The translations under genes and the position numbers were made by a program. Positions 26,545 through 40,100 of a stretch of DNA of 64,000 nt are shown here, piece after piece (the first letter of the stretch is position 1; every line of letters begins with the position of its first letter). The stretch spans positions 1-64,000 of the forward strand of contig QJNS01000286.1 in the NCBI GenBank assembly GCA_004154925.1, given 5' to 3'. The notes below the pieces were generated by a model. It did no database searches, had not been told where the DNA came from, and was given only the letters and a program-made list of their open reading frames with translations. Origin of the DNA: Monosporascus cannonballus. Lineage: Eukaryota > Ascomycota > Sordariomycetes > Xylariales.

Positions 26545-26971
26545 TATAACGGTTAAGAGGTTTAACTAATTATTAAACCTTAGTCGTATAGGTTTATATT
26601 AGCAGGGATATCGTAGAAATTTAAGTAATAAATATAATAATTGTATTACGTTTTATAATACCAAAAATGCCTTAAATAACGGTATTATATTACAAGCAAT
26701 TAATATTAATAAATATTACAAGCTAAAATTATTTAAATTATAAAAATAATAAGTATTTTATATTTAACTTTTTTCTCTTATTAAACCTGGCTTTATAAGC
26801 TTTACGATCGATTTTATTAAGCCTAGCTTTATAGGCTTTACGATCGATCCTGTCGAGCCTGACTTTATAGGCTTTACGATCGATTCTATCGAGCTATTAC
26901 GTAACTTGACCTATATAACTTAGTTATTTGTTGCGACCGTTTTCGAGACCGCAACTTATTGGGTCATAATA
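26545..26971 (-). repeat. Right (5') LTR of Gypsy element B
   Basis: Begins TATAACGGTTAAGAGG (RIP form of the TGTGACGG start) and ends GTCATAATA before TAAAC. It carries three 36-bp direct repeats at about 26,781-26,893 versus two in the left LTR, which accounts for the 36-bp length difference. Confidence 0.85.
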
Positions 26972-26976
26972 TAAAC

Positions 26977-28130
26977 ATGATATAAAGTTACGCTTAAGCA
27001 TATTATATCTTTCTATTTATACAAGTGGGCGATTGGCCGCCGAGGTTTTGCCACATATACTTATTTTCTTATAAAACGTTTATGGCAAACTCGGATGTAA
27101 TGCGTGTATTTGTAAACAAGTTATAAGAATATTTAATAATAAAATTTTCAGTATCTTAAATTTATATATAATGTAATAAATATTTTACTTAAATTTGTTA
27201 TTTTACACGTTTAAAAACGTTGTACTCGCTTATATAGTGTCTTATCGTATTTAACTTCTACAAAATTATCGAATGACTTGAAATTATCAATATTTTTATC
27301 AAATATAACCGTTTAAAAACATTTTCAATGTTGTGTTAATGTTTAAATTTATGTAGAATTTAAGTAGTAGCATTGATTTTTTTAAAAAATATATATATAT
27401 ATCGAATAATATAGAATATATAAAAAACTTAATGGCAAATCAAAACTAAAACATAATAACGAGTATAGAAATTTTAAAATATAACCTTTAATACGGTATA
27501 AGTTAGAAAATTATCAATAATAATATATTAAATTGTTTTAATATACGAATATCTTTTGACAATCGGTCTTTTTCTATTTTTAAAATGTTTAGTTTCAATT
27601 TTTAAGATAAAAGCTTCTTTTTTTATAGTTTTATATGCAGCTGAATAAGACGCATTAAAAATGTAATATATTAATATACCAACGTTTTTTAACTCGTATA
27701 ACGCTTATCTTTAAAGCTTGAAACAAAAGTTCGCAAAATACTTCTTAGCTACTTGTTTTATTATTATAATCACATTTATCTTAATATAACGTAATAACGA
27801 TTACACTATTACTTTTATAATACTTAGATAAAATTCGCGTATCTTTTTTATAAATTAATAAAGTAAGCAGCACGAGTTTTATATTATCAAATTCCGAATA
27901 TTTTATTAATTTTTAATATTTAATATTATTTTCTTTAAAAGCTTTAATATATTTTATTTTAAATCTTATAGGTAATTGTCTACCACTTACAACATATTAA
28001 TATAAAAAAGCGCTACACTAACAATAAAATTTTTAATATATACTTAAGTTACGGTTAAACCTCTCGAGCAATAGTTTATATTGTTTATAATGTAACCCGT
28101 TCTTATATTAACTTTCTACTTAAGTTACAG
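26977..28130. other. AT-rich sequence between element B and MDN1
   Basis: Mostly degraded A/T-rich DNA. A patch at about 27,020-27,120 keeps normal composition and non-RIP dinucleotides. No gene is visible. At the far right, 28,041-28,058 repeats 28,117-28,134 (17 of 18 bases), the second copy covering the MDN1 stop codon. There is almost no normal-composition DNA downstream of MDN1, so its terminator and polyadenylation site must lie in AT-rich sequence. Confidence 0.5.
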
Positions 28131-31100
28131 TTAAGCATTGACCTCTGCAAACCACGTTCGCAATAGTCCTGCCAACGCGCCGGGAAGGTCCTCGAGGTTA
28201 TGTACAATTAGATAGTACTGGAAAGGGAAGGTGTCCAGATAGTATTCTGTCTTAACCTTGTCGTCCCCAAGGAACTTTACCTTCTTGAGGTTTATCACAC
28301 TCTGGTTGGACTTGTTCGAGGTATCGTCCATGATGATGAAAACGATCATGATGCGTTCCTCAAGTGCCTCGCGTAGCAGTACTTGTATGTCTTCGTGCGC
28401 AGACGAGGGTGTCAAGCCATCGGACAAAATGAGCGCTAGCTGCCACAGATCTTCGGAGCCGCGGCTGGCACTCTGCTGCCGCGCTAGGCGGAATTGCTCA
28501 ATGATTTGCTTGATGACCAGTTGGATGTCCGTAAATTCCTGCTGAAAGGAGAACTTCTGCAGTAACCTGGCACCAGCGTCGTGGGAAGCAAATGGTTCCG
28601 CGAAATCATGGGCAATGAAGGTATTCCTCCCGAACCCAAGCACTCCGACTTGGCCCACCTCGAGCATAGTCAGTGCTCTAGATACCATGACGAGGGATTC
28701 AAGTGCGAGCTCGCCGGAGCTGGAATCGCCCATGCTCCTACTGTCATCGACGCATAACAGGATCTGGTACGAACGTTTCGTAGGTATCGTCCGGCGCATC
28801 CAGATTTTGTCCCGCTTATAGCTCGATGCGATGTACGGGATAATACGTTTGATATTGAGGCGTTTTCCTGTCCGATACGACCCAGAAAGTTTGGTCGCCT
28901 GAGAAGGCGTCAGAATTAGACGCAGCTGCGAGGTCAGCGCCATCGACAGCTCGTGCGTTCTGGTCTGCAAGGAACTCCACTGCTCCATGGCTTCTTCAAA
29001 ATCACGCAGCTGAAGGCTTGTCTCCGAAATGTGTGTTGACGAAAGCCGCATAGAGGTTTCCTGGATTGTCTCCTCGACTCGCTCGGCCCCGGATGAGCCT
29101 TTGGTTGGCGGTGTAAAGTCTCTCTTGTAAGCGCCATGACGAGTAGATACACCGGTCCGGCCTTCCTCCTTCAACCTCTCGTCTTGATCGCGCTTGTTTA
29201 CTTGTTCCGAGGTGTCCATCGTGTCAGCGTTCTCGGAGTCATTCCCCTCAGCCTCATTCTCTGGTGCCAATCGATTGTCCGTAGGCTGGTCCTCGTCGTC
29301 GATGGCCATGGCGTCATCAACCGGCCGTGTTTGCTCCTCGGTTGCCGTGCCTAGTGCCTGAGTATCCGCGGCTGCCTCATCGTTCTGGAGATGTTGATAC
29401 TCTCGGGCATCTAGTTCCTGTTCTATCATAGACCCCTGCTTTTCCGGCGGCTGCTCTTCGGCCTCCCTGATCTCCTGCTGTTGCCTGTGCCATTTCTCTA
29501 GGGCATCACCTAGCGCCTTGAAGGGTTGGTGCATCGTGACGCCTGTGGAATTCTCGGGATCTGAATTTGTGGATTTTTCTGGGGCCTGCGAGACATTGCC
29601 TCTCTCACCAGCGGACTTGGCTTCCTCGGCTGCTGCTTCGCCCAATTGCCCCTGGTCCTGCTGAGTTGCTTTGTCTTGTGCATCATCTCTGCCGTCGTCG
29701 TGGTCGTTGTCTGGCTCCTGACCACCACTCTTCACATCGCTGGGCACAATGTTGTTACCTGAGGCATTACCGTCATCAGCCGAAGGTATTTCTGTCGTTT
29801 CTTCATCTCCATGCTTCCCTTCGGGGTCTACGCCCTGTTGCTCAGCCTCTTGGATCCTTGCGTTCTCTTCTTGGGCGCCATCATTCTCGTCATGTGCAAT
29901 TTCAATATCTCCTCCAACGCTCTCGTCACTGGCGTGATCAATCATTCCTTCCTGGTCGATGCCCGAGAGGTCATCTAAGTCATCATCGCTGATCGTCGAC
30001 ATGGATTTGTTGTCATTTCCGTCGATCTCCATATCATCGGGAAGTGCTAGGGTATCCCGTTCTTGGACGTGTTGATCTTGTCGGTTCGTATCGTCCTCTA
30101 CTTGTACGTCTTCATTTTGCTCTTGCCCCAGGTTTTCGATGAGTTCGTCGTCAAACTGGTCGCCACTGTCCTCGTGCTGAGAGTCGTGGTTTTCGGGCTT
30201 TTCCTTTGTGGCCAGCTGCTCGTCCTGCTTCTTCTGCCCCTTGGAGAGATCCCCTTGCTGGTCTTTCTCCGCTTCGTCTTCGTTTGCCCCATCCCACAGC
30301 TTCTCATCGACAGCAGAAGGGTCCAGATCGTCCACATTGCCGGTCTCCTCCTCAATATCGTCCCCGCCTTCACCGTTGTCACCAGACTTTGACTCCTTTT
30401 CATCCTCCTCAATGCCGCTCACGCTTTCAACGTCACCCTCTAGCTCTTCGTCGGCCATGTCAACAGCGTCTTTTTCATCCTCGATTGCCTCCCTGGAACT
30501 TTTGTTGCCTTCTTGCGCGAGCTCGGACAGATCTTCGTCGGGTTGAATGTCCTTGCTCATGTCCTCGGCACCCTCTCCTTCCCCGAGGCCTGTTCCGCTT
30601 TCAAGCTTATCGGATTCGCCGGACGTCTCGTCGGGCTTTTCCTGGGGTGTACAGAAGCCATGAGCCGCAAGCTGCGTAAAGTTCTTGCAAAGTATGTACC
30701 CCAGCCTGCAAGTCCTCTGGTGAAGCAGAGTATATGCGCCGACGGAGTTCCTGCGGATTATCAGGTACTGGTCTATAACGGAGGTGACAACGGCCACCAG
30801 GGAGACCGCTATATGGTTTACCGCATCGCCATTGAGGTCGAGCATCTTTAAAGCATTTATTGTGGACTCGATAGTCTCGCTGATCTGGTCGGCATGAAGG
30901 GCTCTCGTGGAAAAGACCATAACCTTGCTACATTGCATCAGCCACCCGGCTTCGTCATCCGAGGTCGGCAATTGGGATATTGCTTGGCTGAACTGCTCGA
31001 TAGAAACAAGGACTACATCGCAGAGTTTCTTCGTAGAATCAACCAGGACACTGATATCCTGTGTTTCCGAATCTAGAGCTCGGGTCTGTCGGTCATCTGC

Positions 31101-34100
31101 AATGGCCCAGAGCCTGATTTGCTCAAACAGGAATGCTAGATCCGGTCGGCTATGACAGGCTTCATCTAGCTTGGTCCGTAAGTCAGACAAGAAGTGTTCT
31201 AATCTAGCTTCCAGCTGAAGACTTTGGTGAGAGACGAGGCCGTCTGGAAGGGGCAATAGTGAGTCCCATTCGGATGACAAGCGCCGCAACTGATCAAGGC
31301 AGGCATTGAGAAGGCTGACTATGTCGTTGTTGTCCGCACTTCCCAATTTAGTGTGCAGTTCAATGAGCTGGATGCCGACCCTGAGTATGTGAGTCAACCA
31401 GGTAGCTGCCCTCCGATGGTTCCCCGCATGTTCTTGAATCCGGACGCCGCCACGGCCTCTTGACTGAGCAACGGCGTGCAGACATTCGACCCTCTTTGTT
31501 AAAATCTCATCGCTCTTAGAAAGTCGGTGGAGCTCCTGTCGCTGGTCCAAAACAACGTGTAGAATCCCTTCAATGACACCAATGCTCCTTTCAACCTCAG
31601 CACTCGTCAAATCATCTGAATGGCTCTGTGCAGCACTTCGGACGCTTGGCGCTAGGTCCAGGATTTTATGGAAGAAGTATTCTGCGCCGCGTAGATCTGC
31701 CGAGGAGGCGGTTGACAGGTCCTTTGAAGTTGCGAGCACGGCGGAAAGTGAGTTCTGCATTGCCAGCACGTCTGTACCAAGGTTATACTTGAATCCCATT
31801 CGCTTTGTCTCCTTTAAGGTCTCCGCAAACAGTTTACGCTTCCTGGATTTTAAATGCTTCACGAAATTCTTATTATCATTCGTGAGAATGGCTGGCGTCT
31901 CTTTGCGCAACTCGAGGGCCGACGAGCTCAGATTTGAAAGAAAAGCATCGATGATACCGACGGCGTCAATGGCGGTGATGGGGGTGCAGCTCAGTTTAGA
32001 CATGATGTCGACCGTTCTGTGGACATTGGACAGTCTCTTGCAATCATCTGTCCAAGAATCGACGGCGTTCTGGCATGAGACCAGAGCAGACGTATCTATC
32101 TGGACAGCTTTGGTCCCGGCACTACCTTTTGGTAACCCGAAGCCATCTTGATCCGGTAGGCCGTTATCAATGATTGGTTTCATAGGCTGGCTTAGCACCT
32201 CTCGGAACTTGCGCACTATTTTGAACAGTTTCTGGTGAGACCTTTGTGCACTCTCACGAAGTGCTGCAATGTTCGTGTCTTTCCAGCTAGCTAGGAGCAG
32301 AATATCCTTCATCTGCTTCTCAAGCGGGGCTCTCCCGGCACGGATGGAGTCATGAACAATGGTTTCGTAACGGGAAAAGAACCCAATGAAATTGATCAAT
32401 GCCTCATAGATAGCTGACATGGCAGGTTGCTGCGCAGCTAGCAACTCCACCTGTGCCTGAAGTTGTCTTAGGAGGCCGAGGCGACCGGTAAACTGTCCAA
32501 TCGAAGCCGACAAAAAGTAGCTGTGGAGCTCCTGTAGGAGGTTGGCAGCATGATCAAGAAGGCTCTGTCCGTCTTGAGCTAAAGACATCGGCTCAGCAAC
32601 GATGGCTTGGTAAGCAACGAACCACCAAGCACTTGCGTCATCATGGCACTTCTTGGCTTCCGTATCTAGGAGCCTGGCCCAAGTCGAAAGCTCGAGACGT
32701 CGCCAACTGACTAGCATCTCGGCCAGGCGATTGTGGAGTGGCAGAGCCCCATGAATCTTGCTTGCCCACCCGCCAAATTGCCATTCATACACAAATGCAT
32801 GTAGCTGTTCAACTCTTGGTATGATTTTGGCGAGGGGATCTGAATAGCCAAGCTCAAGTACCTGATCGCAAGCACTGACAACATTCGCCAGGGGCTGCAT
32901 GTGACCGATCTCGTCGACCTGCTGCAGCTGCCGGAACCGCTGCTTCACGTCCTTCACCAAGCTAACCAGCCTACGGACTTCGGGTAGGTTACGGTCGGCA
33001 TAGAAATTATAGCTAGCAGTAGATGGCTGGGTCTCTAGCTCTTTCAACCGCTGGTTCAAGGCTAGCATAGCGGCTGTAAGCATGACACGGTCCGAGATTG
33101 TCGCGTCTCCCTCGTCGGTCAGTCTTCGAGCAACTAATGCCACTAGATGCTGGATGGCCTCCGAGGCGTCTTGTGGCGCGAGGAAAATTGCTCGATGTGC
33201 TTCTGCCAATTTTATGCTCAGTGCTCGAGTGCCGCCAGTTCGAGTGTTAGCCGAGTTGTTAACAGCTCCGTCCTTGTTAAACTTGGGGAACAGCTCGTCG
33301 AAAAGTTGCTGAGTTGCGGCTTCCTCCTCCTCAACGTCACCTCGGTATCTGTACGTGGATTGCCTGGCTTCTTCAGCCTTCCGATCGGTTTCGAGCTTTT
33401 GTCTCCACTTATCATAGAAGAAATGGACCACTTCGAATATTGGCCGAGATACCGAGGACTTGAGCGCTTGGGGTCCCTCTACAGAGACAATGGTGCCGGC
33501 ATGTGCGAGGAACTCAAAAGACTCGGTTGGAATATCTGAGCTGATGGGAATGTCAAGTTGCCCGCCCAACAGTGGGGTCAACCTAAGCAGCGGCATTGAT
33601 GAGACGGCTGGAACCAGGCTTTGCCGGACTGTGGCTCCCAAAGAGAGGCCGATCTCCAGGCACTGGAGCATATTTACGACGGGTACGGTTATGTCCTCGT
33701 AAGCCGGGAACTTGTGGCTAAGGCGATGAATGATCTGAGATATGTTCTCGCGGATCACGCCGAGCTGCTGGGAGGCGCCTTCCGAACCGAAGCAGTGCTG
33801 GAAGAAGACGGAGCTGATATCCACACCGAGTACTGTCTTCAGGAGGCTATTAAATTCACCTTGGATTCTGAGCAATTCAGATCGAATTGGCCGGTAGACA
33901 GGCTGAGCAATGGCGGGACGCTTGCCAAGGGCAAGGATTTCCTCCTCTAATAGCGCACACCGTAGATTCGTAGAACTGCCTGTATGTAGTCTTTCGAATA
34001 TCTTCAACGCGTCTAGTTGCTCCTTTAGGTCTCGCAGCATCTCTTCGAAGCTCGCTAATTCGACCTGTGGACGTAGTTGAGGATCGTAAGGCTTGTCAGG

Positions 34101-37100
34101 GACGAAAAGCTCGATGAAGGCGACCGACGATTGGATCCAGGCATTGGCCAAGTAGACGCGTCGTCCTTGCAGGCCGCATTCGAAAGCGACCAGGGAGACT
34201 AGAGCTGGAATCATATGCTTCGAAACAACGTCCGGGTAATTCGCGAGATCATCGTGATTCACGACCCATGGCACCTTTTGTGTATCAAAAGATAGCCCCT
34301 GGCTGCTGAAACTAACGAATTCGGATGCAACCGACGTGGCAGAGGCTGTACGGGCTGACATGAACATGGCAGTTAATGACGGGTCATAGATAGACACTAT
34401 GCTTGACAAGATATGCCAGAGAGCCTTGCTGAGCTTGCCAAGTCGGTCGTCGGTCAGGGCTTGTGTGGATGAGCTGATCTGTTTTGCAAGGATAGGCAAT
34501 TCTATCTCAAGCGATTCTAGGCGATCTAAATTCGCAGCGTCGATGCTACGGAGCTTTGAGAGAAGCTTGACAGAGAAGCTCCCATCCCATGCGTAAGGCG
34601 ACCTACGGTCACCGAGCAGATAGCCGATGGATTGCAAGGGCATTGACGTATGGGAGGCGCTTTGGATACGCATTTGCGTGATGAGCGACAAGTTGGATAA
34701 GAGGGCTAACTCGTCAGACATCGGGGAAAAGTCATTTGGGCTCGACATCTGGTCGAGTATTGTGATCTGTCTGATGACCTCGAATTCGTCAGCTAGAAAA
34801 GGAGGGGCGCCTGCTCGATCAGGTTGCCTATCAAATTGGTCCATCTCGTGGTCTACAACATTAAGAAGCTCGTCAACGTCAGGTCTCTCGCGCCGGATTA
34901 GCGAGTAAGTTTTCGCGAAAGAGCCCGTGATTTGAGCGAGATCCGAGAGACGCGCCGCTGACCTCCATTTAAACGCGTCAAATCGCGACGCGAGACGTTC
35001 CATACGGCCGACACGTTCAAGCAGTTGCGAACTCGTGATAGCGCGAGGCCTCAAAGCGCTCCAGAGGCTTTCCATGTTCAAGCCCGTAGTTAATTTAAAT
35101 CCGCCGACGAAGCACTCATCCAGGCCGTCTAGAACACACGAGATGAGATCGCGTGCCTCCTTCTCGTCGAGAGTCAAGAGCTGCGTGGATAAGGTCTTGG
35201 AAACGTGGTTAAGGTGAGCCTGGAAGCGGGCTTCTTCGAATTGCCCTTCGCAAAGGTAGGTGAACGTCGCCCACCAAGAGCGCATCAGATTACGGAGGAG
35301 ACCCCTTCGTTGCTGCACTGATTAGTATACTTTGTTTTCCACCGCCAATCCTTACTCACCTTCCACAGACCCGGCTTGTCACGCTGAGATTGAAGATACG
35401 AATCTATTGCCTTCAAAGCGCCGACGAGAAAGCTAGCGGCTCCAACGGTGGAGTCCTTCGATACAGCGGCGACGCTATCGGCCATGCATGAACGTTGTAG
35501 GCGATTCAAACTAGAGACTTGTATCCCATCAGCCTTAGACCTCTGCGCCGCCATGGCATCGTGAGCTCTAAGAATATTTAAGTACGACTCATGGCACGTT
35601 GCCAACCAAAAAGGGAGTTCGGGATAAGGCCCATTAAGCAAGGGAACAAGGACAGAGTTCTGTAGAGGATGAGATGGCTAGACGAAGTTAGAAGTTTACC
35701 TCGATGGCAAGGAGGAGGAAGGGGGCAACTCACCTGTACGCCTCTGAGGCCAGGGAAATGCGTCTCGGGCAGGGCGGTATATAAGGCACTGATCGTGAGC
35801 CGAAGGTTGTTCGTGAGCGATGATCTGGCGAATGAGATGGCCAGATCCATGGTGCGATGGAAAACGGCGACCTCTTGTGAAGAAAGCGGTGATGGTCGCC
35901 GGACCGCTACCTGAGTGTTGTAGCTACGATACCCCTCGAGTCCTGAGAAGTCTCTAAACGGCAAGCAGTCTGTAGCTACCTGGCTTGCGCGTGTCCCGCA
36001 CACAGCATCGGTTGCTATTGCGGCAGATAATAAGTCATACCTGCGCAAGCTTGGCTCGAGGTGTCCCATCTTCTGGGACCAGGGAGCCGAGGCTGATTCG
36101 GAACAGTCAATGTATATTTCGACCGCTCGATTTCGCATTGCGCGGGATAGTTCCCCATAACGAGGATCTACAGTCAAGAACACCCTGAAATCCGGGTGAG
36201 GTCGTACCAGTCGGGGTTCCCCGTTCTGGCCACAATGTTCATTTATGATCAAGTAGCCATTCGGCTCAAGCAAGGAGTTCAATCGGTCTAACACAGAAGC
36301 GCTGCACAGGTTCGCGTTATCCAGGACCAGCCATCGGCCCTTTTGGAGGGCTTGGACAATGATCCCATCTAACCATTCAAATCTCGGTTCCATGATGCCT
36401 GTGGGCCGTCCGAGAACGCTTTCCACCCGTGCGAGGATACCTGCTAGCTCCGAGTTGACGGAGACCTGCGCCCGGAGATTCCGAACCAGAATCGACAGAT
36501 GCTTCAGTTCGGGCATTTGTCCATTCATGCCATCGATTACACTCTGTAGGTCTGTTGCTACTGCAGGGACAGGTTCGGGCATAATGTCCGAGCTCAACAA
36601 TTGCAGAGCCTCTTGAAGTTCTTTCAGGGCAAGGTTGACTTCCCGCAGGGGATCCGATTGCTCGAAACCACCAACAAGGTCCATGGTATCGACGTCGGCA
36701 TTCATAGGGAATGTAACCAGATGCTTTCCGGCTAGTGCGGCAACGTGCTGGAGAAGCATGGTCTTGCCGCTACCGGAAGACCCTACGAGGATGCAAGGGA
36801 TACTGTTCTTGATGCATATCATGAGTGACTCTGCCTCCGCGAGTCTGCCCCGTAGGTCAATACTAGGGAAATGTAACGGGCGAATGAGCTGATCTCGAGG
36901 CATTAGGGCGAGCCCTATTTGAAACGATGACGGGCTCGAGTTAAAATATAGCTGATGCTCCCTTGGGGGTGCACCGAAGGTCGCCTCGAAAAGTCTGTCA
37001 ACTTCGAGCTTGTCGTTCTGGTCGCGAAAACGCTGACGGATGGCGATACCCAAAAAGTCGTCAACGGAGGCGGTGCTAAGAAGGGGATCCGTAGACGTCA

Positions 37101-40100
37101 GTAGATGCAACCACCGTAACATGTCTCGAAGATTGAATTCCCAGGGACTGCCATGGGAACCAAAGCTTCGGTGAACCACAGTATGTTTGTCAAGGTTCGA
37201 GATGAATCGGATCATCTGCTCGATAGTCCTGGTAGGGACTGTGGGAAAGTTATGTTGTGCAATCAGCAGCAAATCCTCTTCAGTAAAGACGTCCGCATAA
37301 ACTACGATGAAGCGGTTGACAAACGAACTCGGTAAGCCTTTTCTACCTCCGCCCTGGTGATGGGGGTTTTGGGCTGCGAAAAGGCGGAAGCCCGGGTGCT
37401 TCTTGAAGACCCGGTCCAGTTCGGATACATATACTTCACCCCGATGGTCGAGGCAGGCGTTGAGACCTTCAAGAACCGACTGAGACGCAAGGTTCATCTC
37501 ATCCAAGAGGACCCACTCTCCGTTTTGCATGGCGCGAAGGAACGGGGCATCCCTCCAAGCAAAGTGACCTGCCTCGGCTCCTTCGATAGGAACATCAGTG
37601 CCGAAAAGATCCATGAGGTCGGTCTGATCGGACAGATTGATGCGCGTCAACGGTCGTCCACAAGCGCGGGCCAGAGCGCTGACCAGGGTGGTCTTCCCGA
37701 CCCCAGGATTGCCCTCCAGGAGAATGGGTTTTTGAACGTGAAGAGCACGAATAATCCTCATGGCATTAAGCTTGGTCGTTGGTGCATGTAAAGCAAAGCT
37801 TGCCTCGAGGTCGCCGTCCACAGCACGGTCGATGCTGAAGTCGCCAATCGCCAAAGACTGCTGGCCGACGAGAAGCTGCAGTGGCGCACGATAAATTGTG
37901 GTAGCGTCATGACCTAGGAGCTCGCTGAGTTTGTCTAGACACCTTTTCCGTTGCACATCCATTTTTTTGGGGTCAACTGCTATCAGGGCGGACGGGTTGG
38001 CCCCTAGAGTGTCGATGAAAACCATCGAAGCGCCATGGACCACTCGGTATGCATCACTGCCGCTGTTAGTCTCGTTAATGAACTTGACCCATACCAAGAT
38101 ATCTCGAATTGAAAATGCTGTCGAAGCTGTCGACCGAAAGTTTCGGCCGAACCAATATGAGAATTCCACAATCACACTTGAGAGGTGGCGGAACTGTTCT
38201 TTTAGCTTTGACTTGACAATCAGCAGCACGTCCTGATTTTCAGAAAGGGGTGGAACCCATATCTCCGTGAACCGGTTTCTTAAGGCAGGAGAAAGCTCCT
38301 TTTTGCCGAAGTCTCCACCGGGGTTCATTGTAGCGAGAAATTGGAAACCATCAGAGGCTTTGACAAAGGAGTCAACGGTGCCTTTTTCTGCGAGGAGAAG
38401 CGAGCGCTGAGGTTCTAGTACGGAGTTGAGCCGCTCCAAGACGGAATCATCTGCGAGGGATATTTCGTCGAGAAGGAAAAATTGACCATCTCGCATTGCG
38501 TGGACTAGGCTCCCGTCTGCCCATTCAAACAGCGCCTTGCGCTTCACTTCGTTATCCGATATTCGTTGCCTAAGTCCATCTGGTACTCTCGATAGATCGT
38601 CCGCATCAAGGGCGTGGTATTCCCGTAGCAAGTCCTCCAGATTGCCATCAGTTTGATGTCCAAGCAGATCAAGCGCCTTAACGACATCATCAAGCAATGC
38701 GGCCACCACGGTCCCCCGGTTTCGTATGGGTCGTTGGGAACCGATAAGGTCGCCCGTCTCGGTGTTTTGGTGTGCATTAACAATGTGTAACTGCTTGCCG
38801 GATAACTCGGCAAGAACCTGACATACCGATGTCTTTCCAGAACCGGTCTCTCCAACCAAGAGGACCGGCTCATTGTGAGCGAGCGCACTCGCAACCAGAA
38901 CATATAACCGCCGCATAGCATGGGTCCACACGACGCCCTGGCCATTGTGATGCGATAACGGGGCAAGATGAGGCCATTTTTGAGGGTCGTAGAGCTGATC
39001 CGGGATAATCTTGACCTTGAACACTGACTCAATCACTTTCTTGACCGCAATGCGTTCTTCCTCGTTCCGTACACGCTCTGCAAGGAGCATGAAGCCGTTG
39101 ATCGCAATGTCTTCTCGAGTTCCCGCGTCCCTCAGAGTCCATCGAAAGAGGTCTCTCAGCGTTGCGAAACTTTCCTTGTTCTCGAAGAGTCTACTGGTCT
39201 GTCGCAGCCTTGAAAGCTCCTTGTACACATTGACAATCCTTCGACAGTCGGATGGGGCTGTGTTCAAACTACGCTTTTGCAAGATGGTTTCGAGCTCGTC
39301 CTCTGGAATGTCGTCAAAATGCAGCTCGAGGAATCGATTTCGAAAAGCACGTGAGAGCGCTTTTCTTCCTCCATAGAGCCCAGGCGGATTCTGCGTAGCG
39401 AAAAGCATGAAGTTTTCGTGGGGCCGGACAACTTCCTGCGTTTCGGGGAGTAGCAGTTCGCGATTGTCATCGAGGAGGCGGTTTAGCGCCTCCAGAACAT
39501 CCGTCGGAGCAAGATTTAGCTCGTCAAGCACAATCCAGTGGCCCAGCCGTAGAGCTTGTACAAGCAACCCTTCTTGAAATCGCAGTCTCCCATCGGCATC
39601 AGAAACGTAGGTCCCCAGGTATTCTTGGAGATCTGTGTGCTCGTGGTTATTGATTCGGATAAATTTGTTTCCGCTATAATTGGCAAGATACTCGATCATG
39701 CTGGTCTTCCCTGCGGACGTGGGTCCCTGGATTAGGATGGGGAACCGTCTCGTCGAGGTCGCCCTAACAAGGTTCAGAAGGTTGCGCTCGATATACGGCG
39801 TGATAATGTAGTCGGTCCGCTCAAGAGGGGTTTCGGCACCTTGGAGTAGCCAATACTGGCGATCCTTCATCTTATTTGTGAACTTGACGTACTGTTTCCC
39901 ATCATTCGGATGCCGCGGCGGTTGGGATAATAATGATTTCGCGTTCGCGTGTCTGTCAAGGAGATGGTGGTGGATCAAGGGCACCAGAGTCTCTTCCGAT
40001 GCCCTATCTAGGAGCGTTAGGAACCCCATCGAGAAACCTTCGAAGAGTGCTCTTCGAAGGCCATAGTACGGAGCGACCCCATTGACGTAACTCAATACAC

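Larger units (their letters stand above)
20229..26971 (-). mobile_element. Ty3/Gypsy LTR retrotransposon copy B, RIP-inactivated
   Basis: A 6,743-bp element defined by two LTRs (391 and 427 bp) and a perfect TAAAC target duplication. Gag-pol is on the minus strand: gag remains near 26,100-26,400, RT near 23,450 and integrase near 22,000-22,260. The integrase reads IYYDNIFVIVNQFTKFSYF, parallel to element A. In the RT the catalytic YLDD has decayed to YFNS (about 23,465-23,480), so the element is dead even apart from its stops. A plus-strand accessory ORF remnant lies at 20,761-21,261. Internal sequence matches element A throughout. Confidence 0.88.

Noticed and set aside
35285..35641. Separate small gene between the two long midasin frames
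   Set aside because: Its sequence is midasin exon 2; both flanking junctions are in-frame GT-AG introns.
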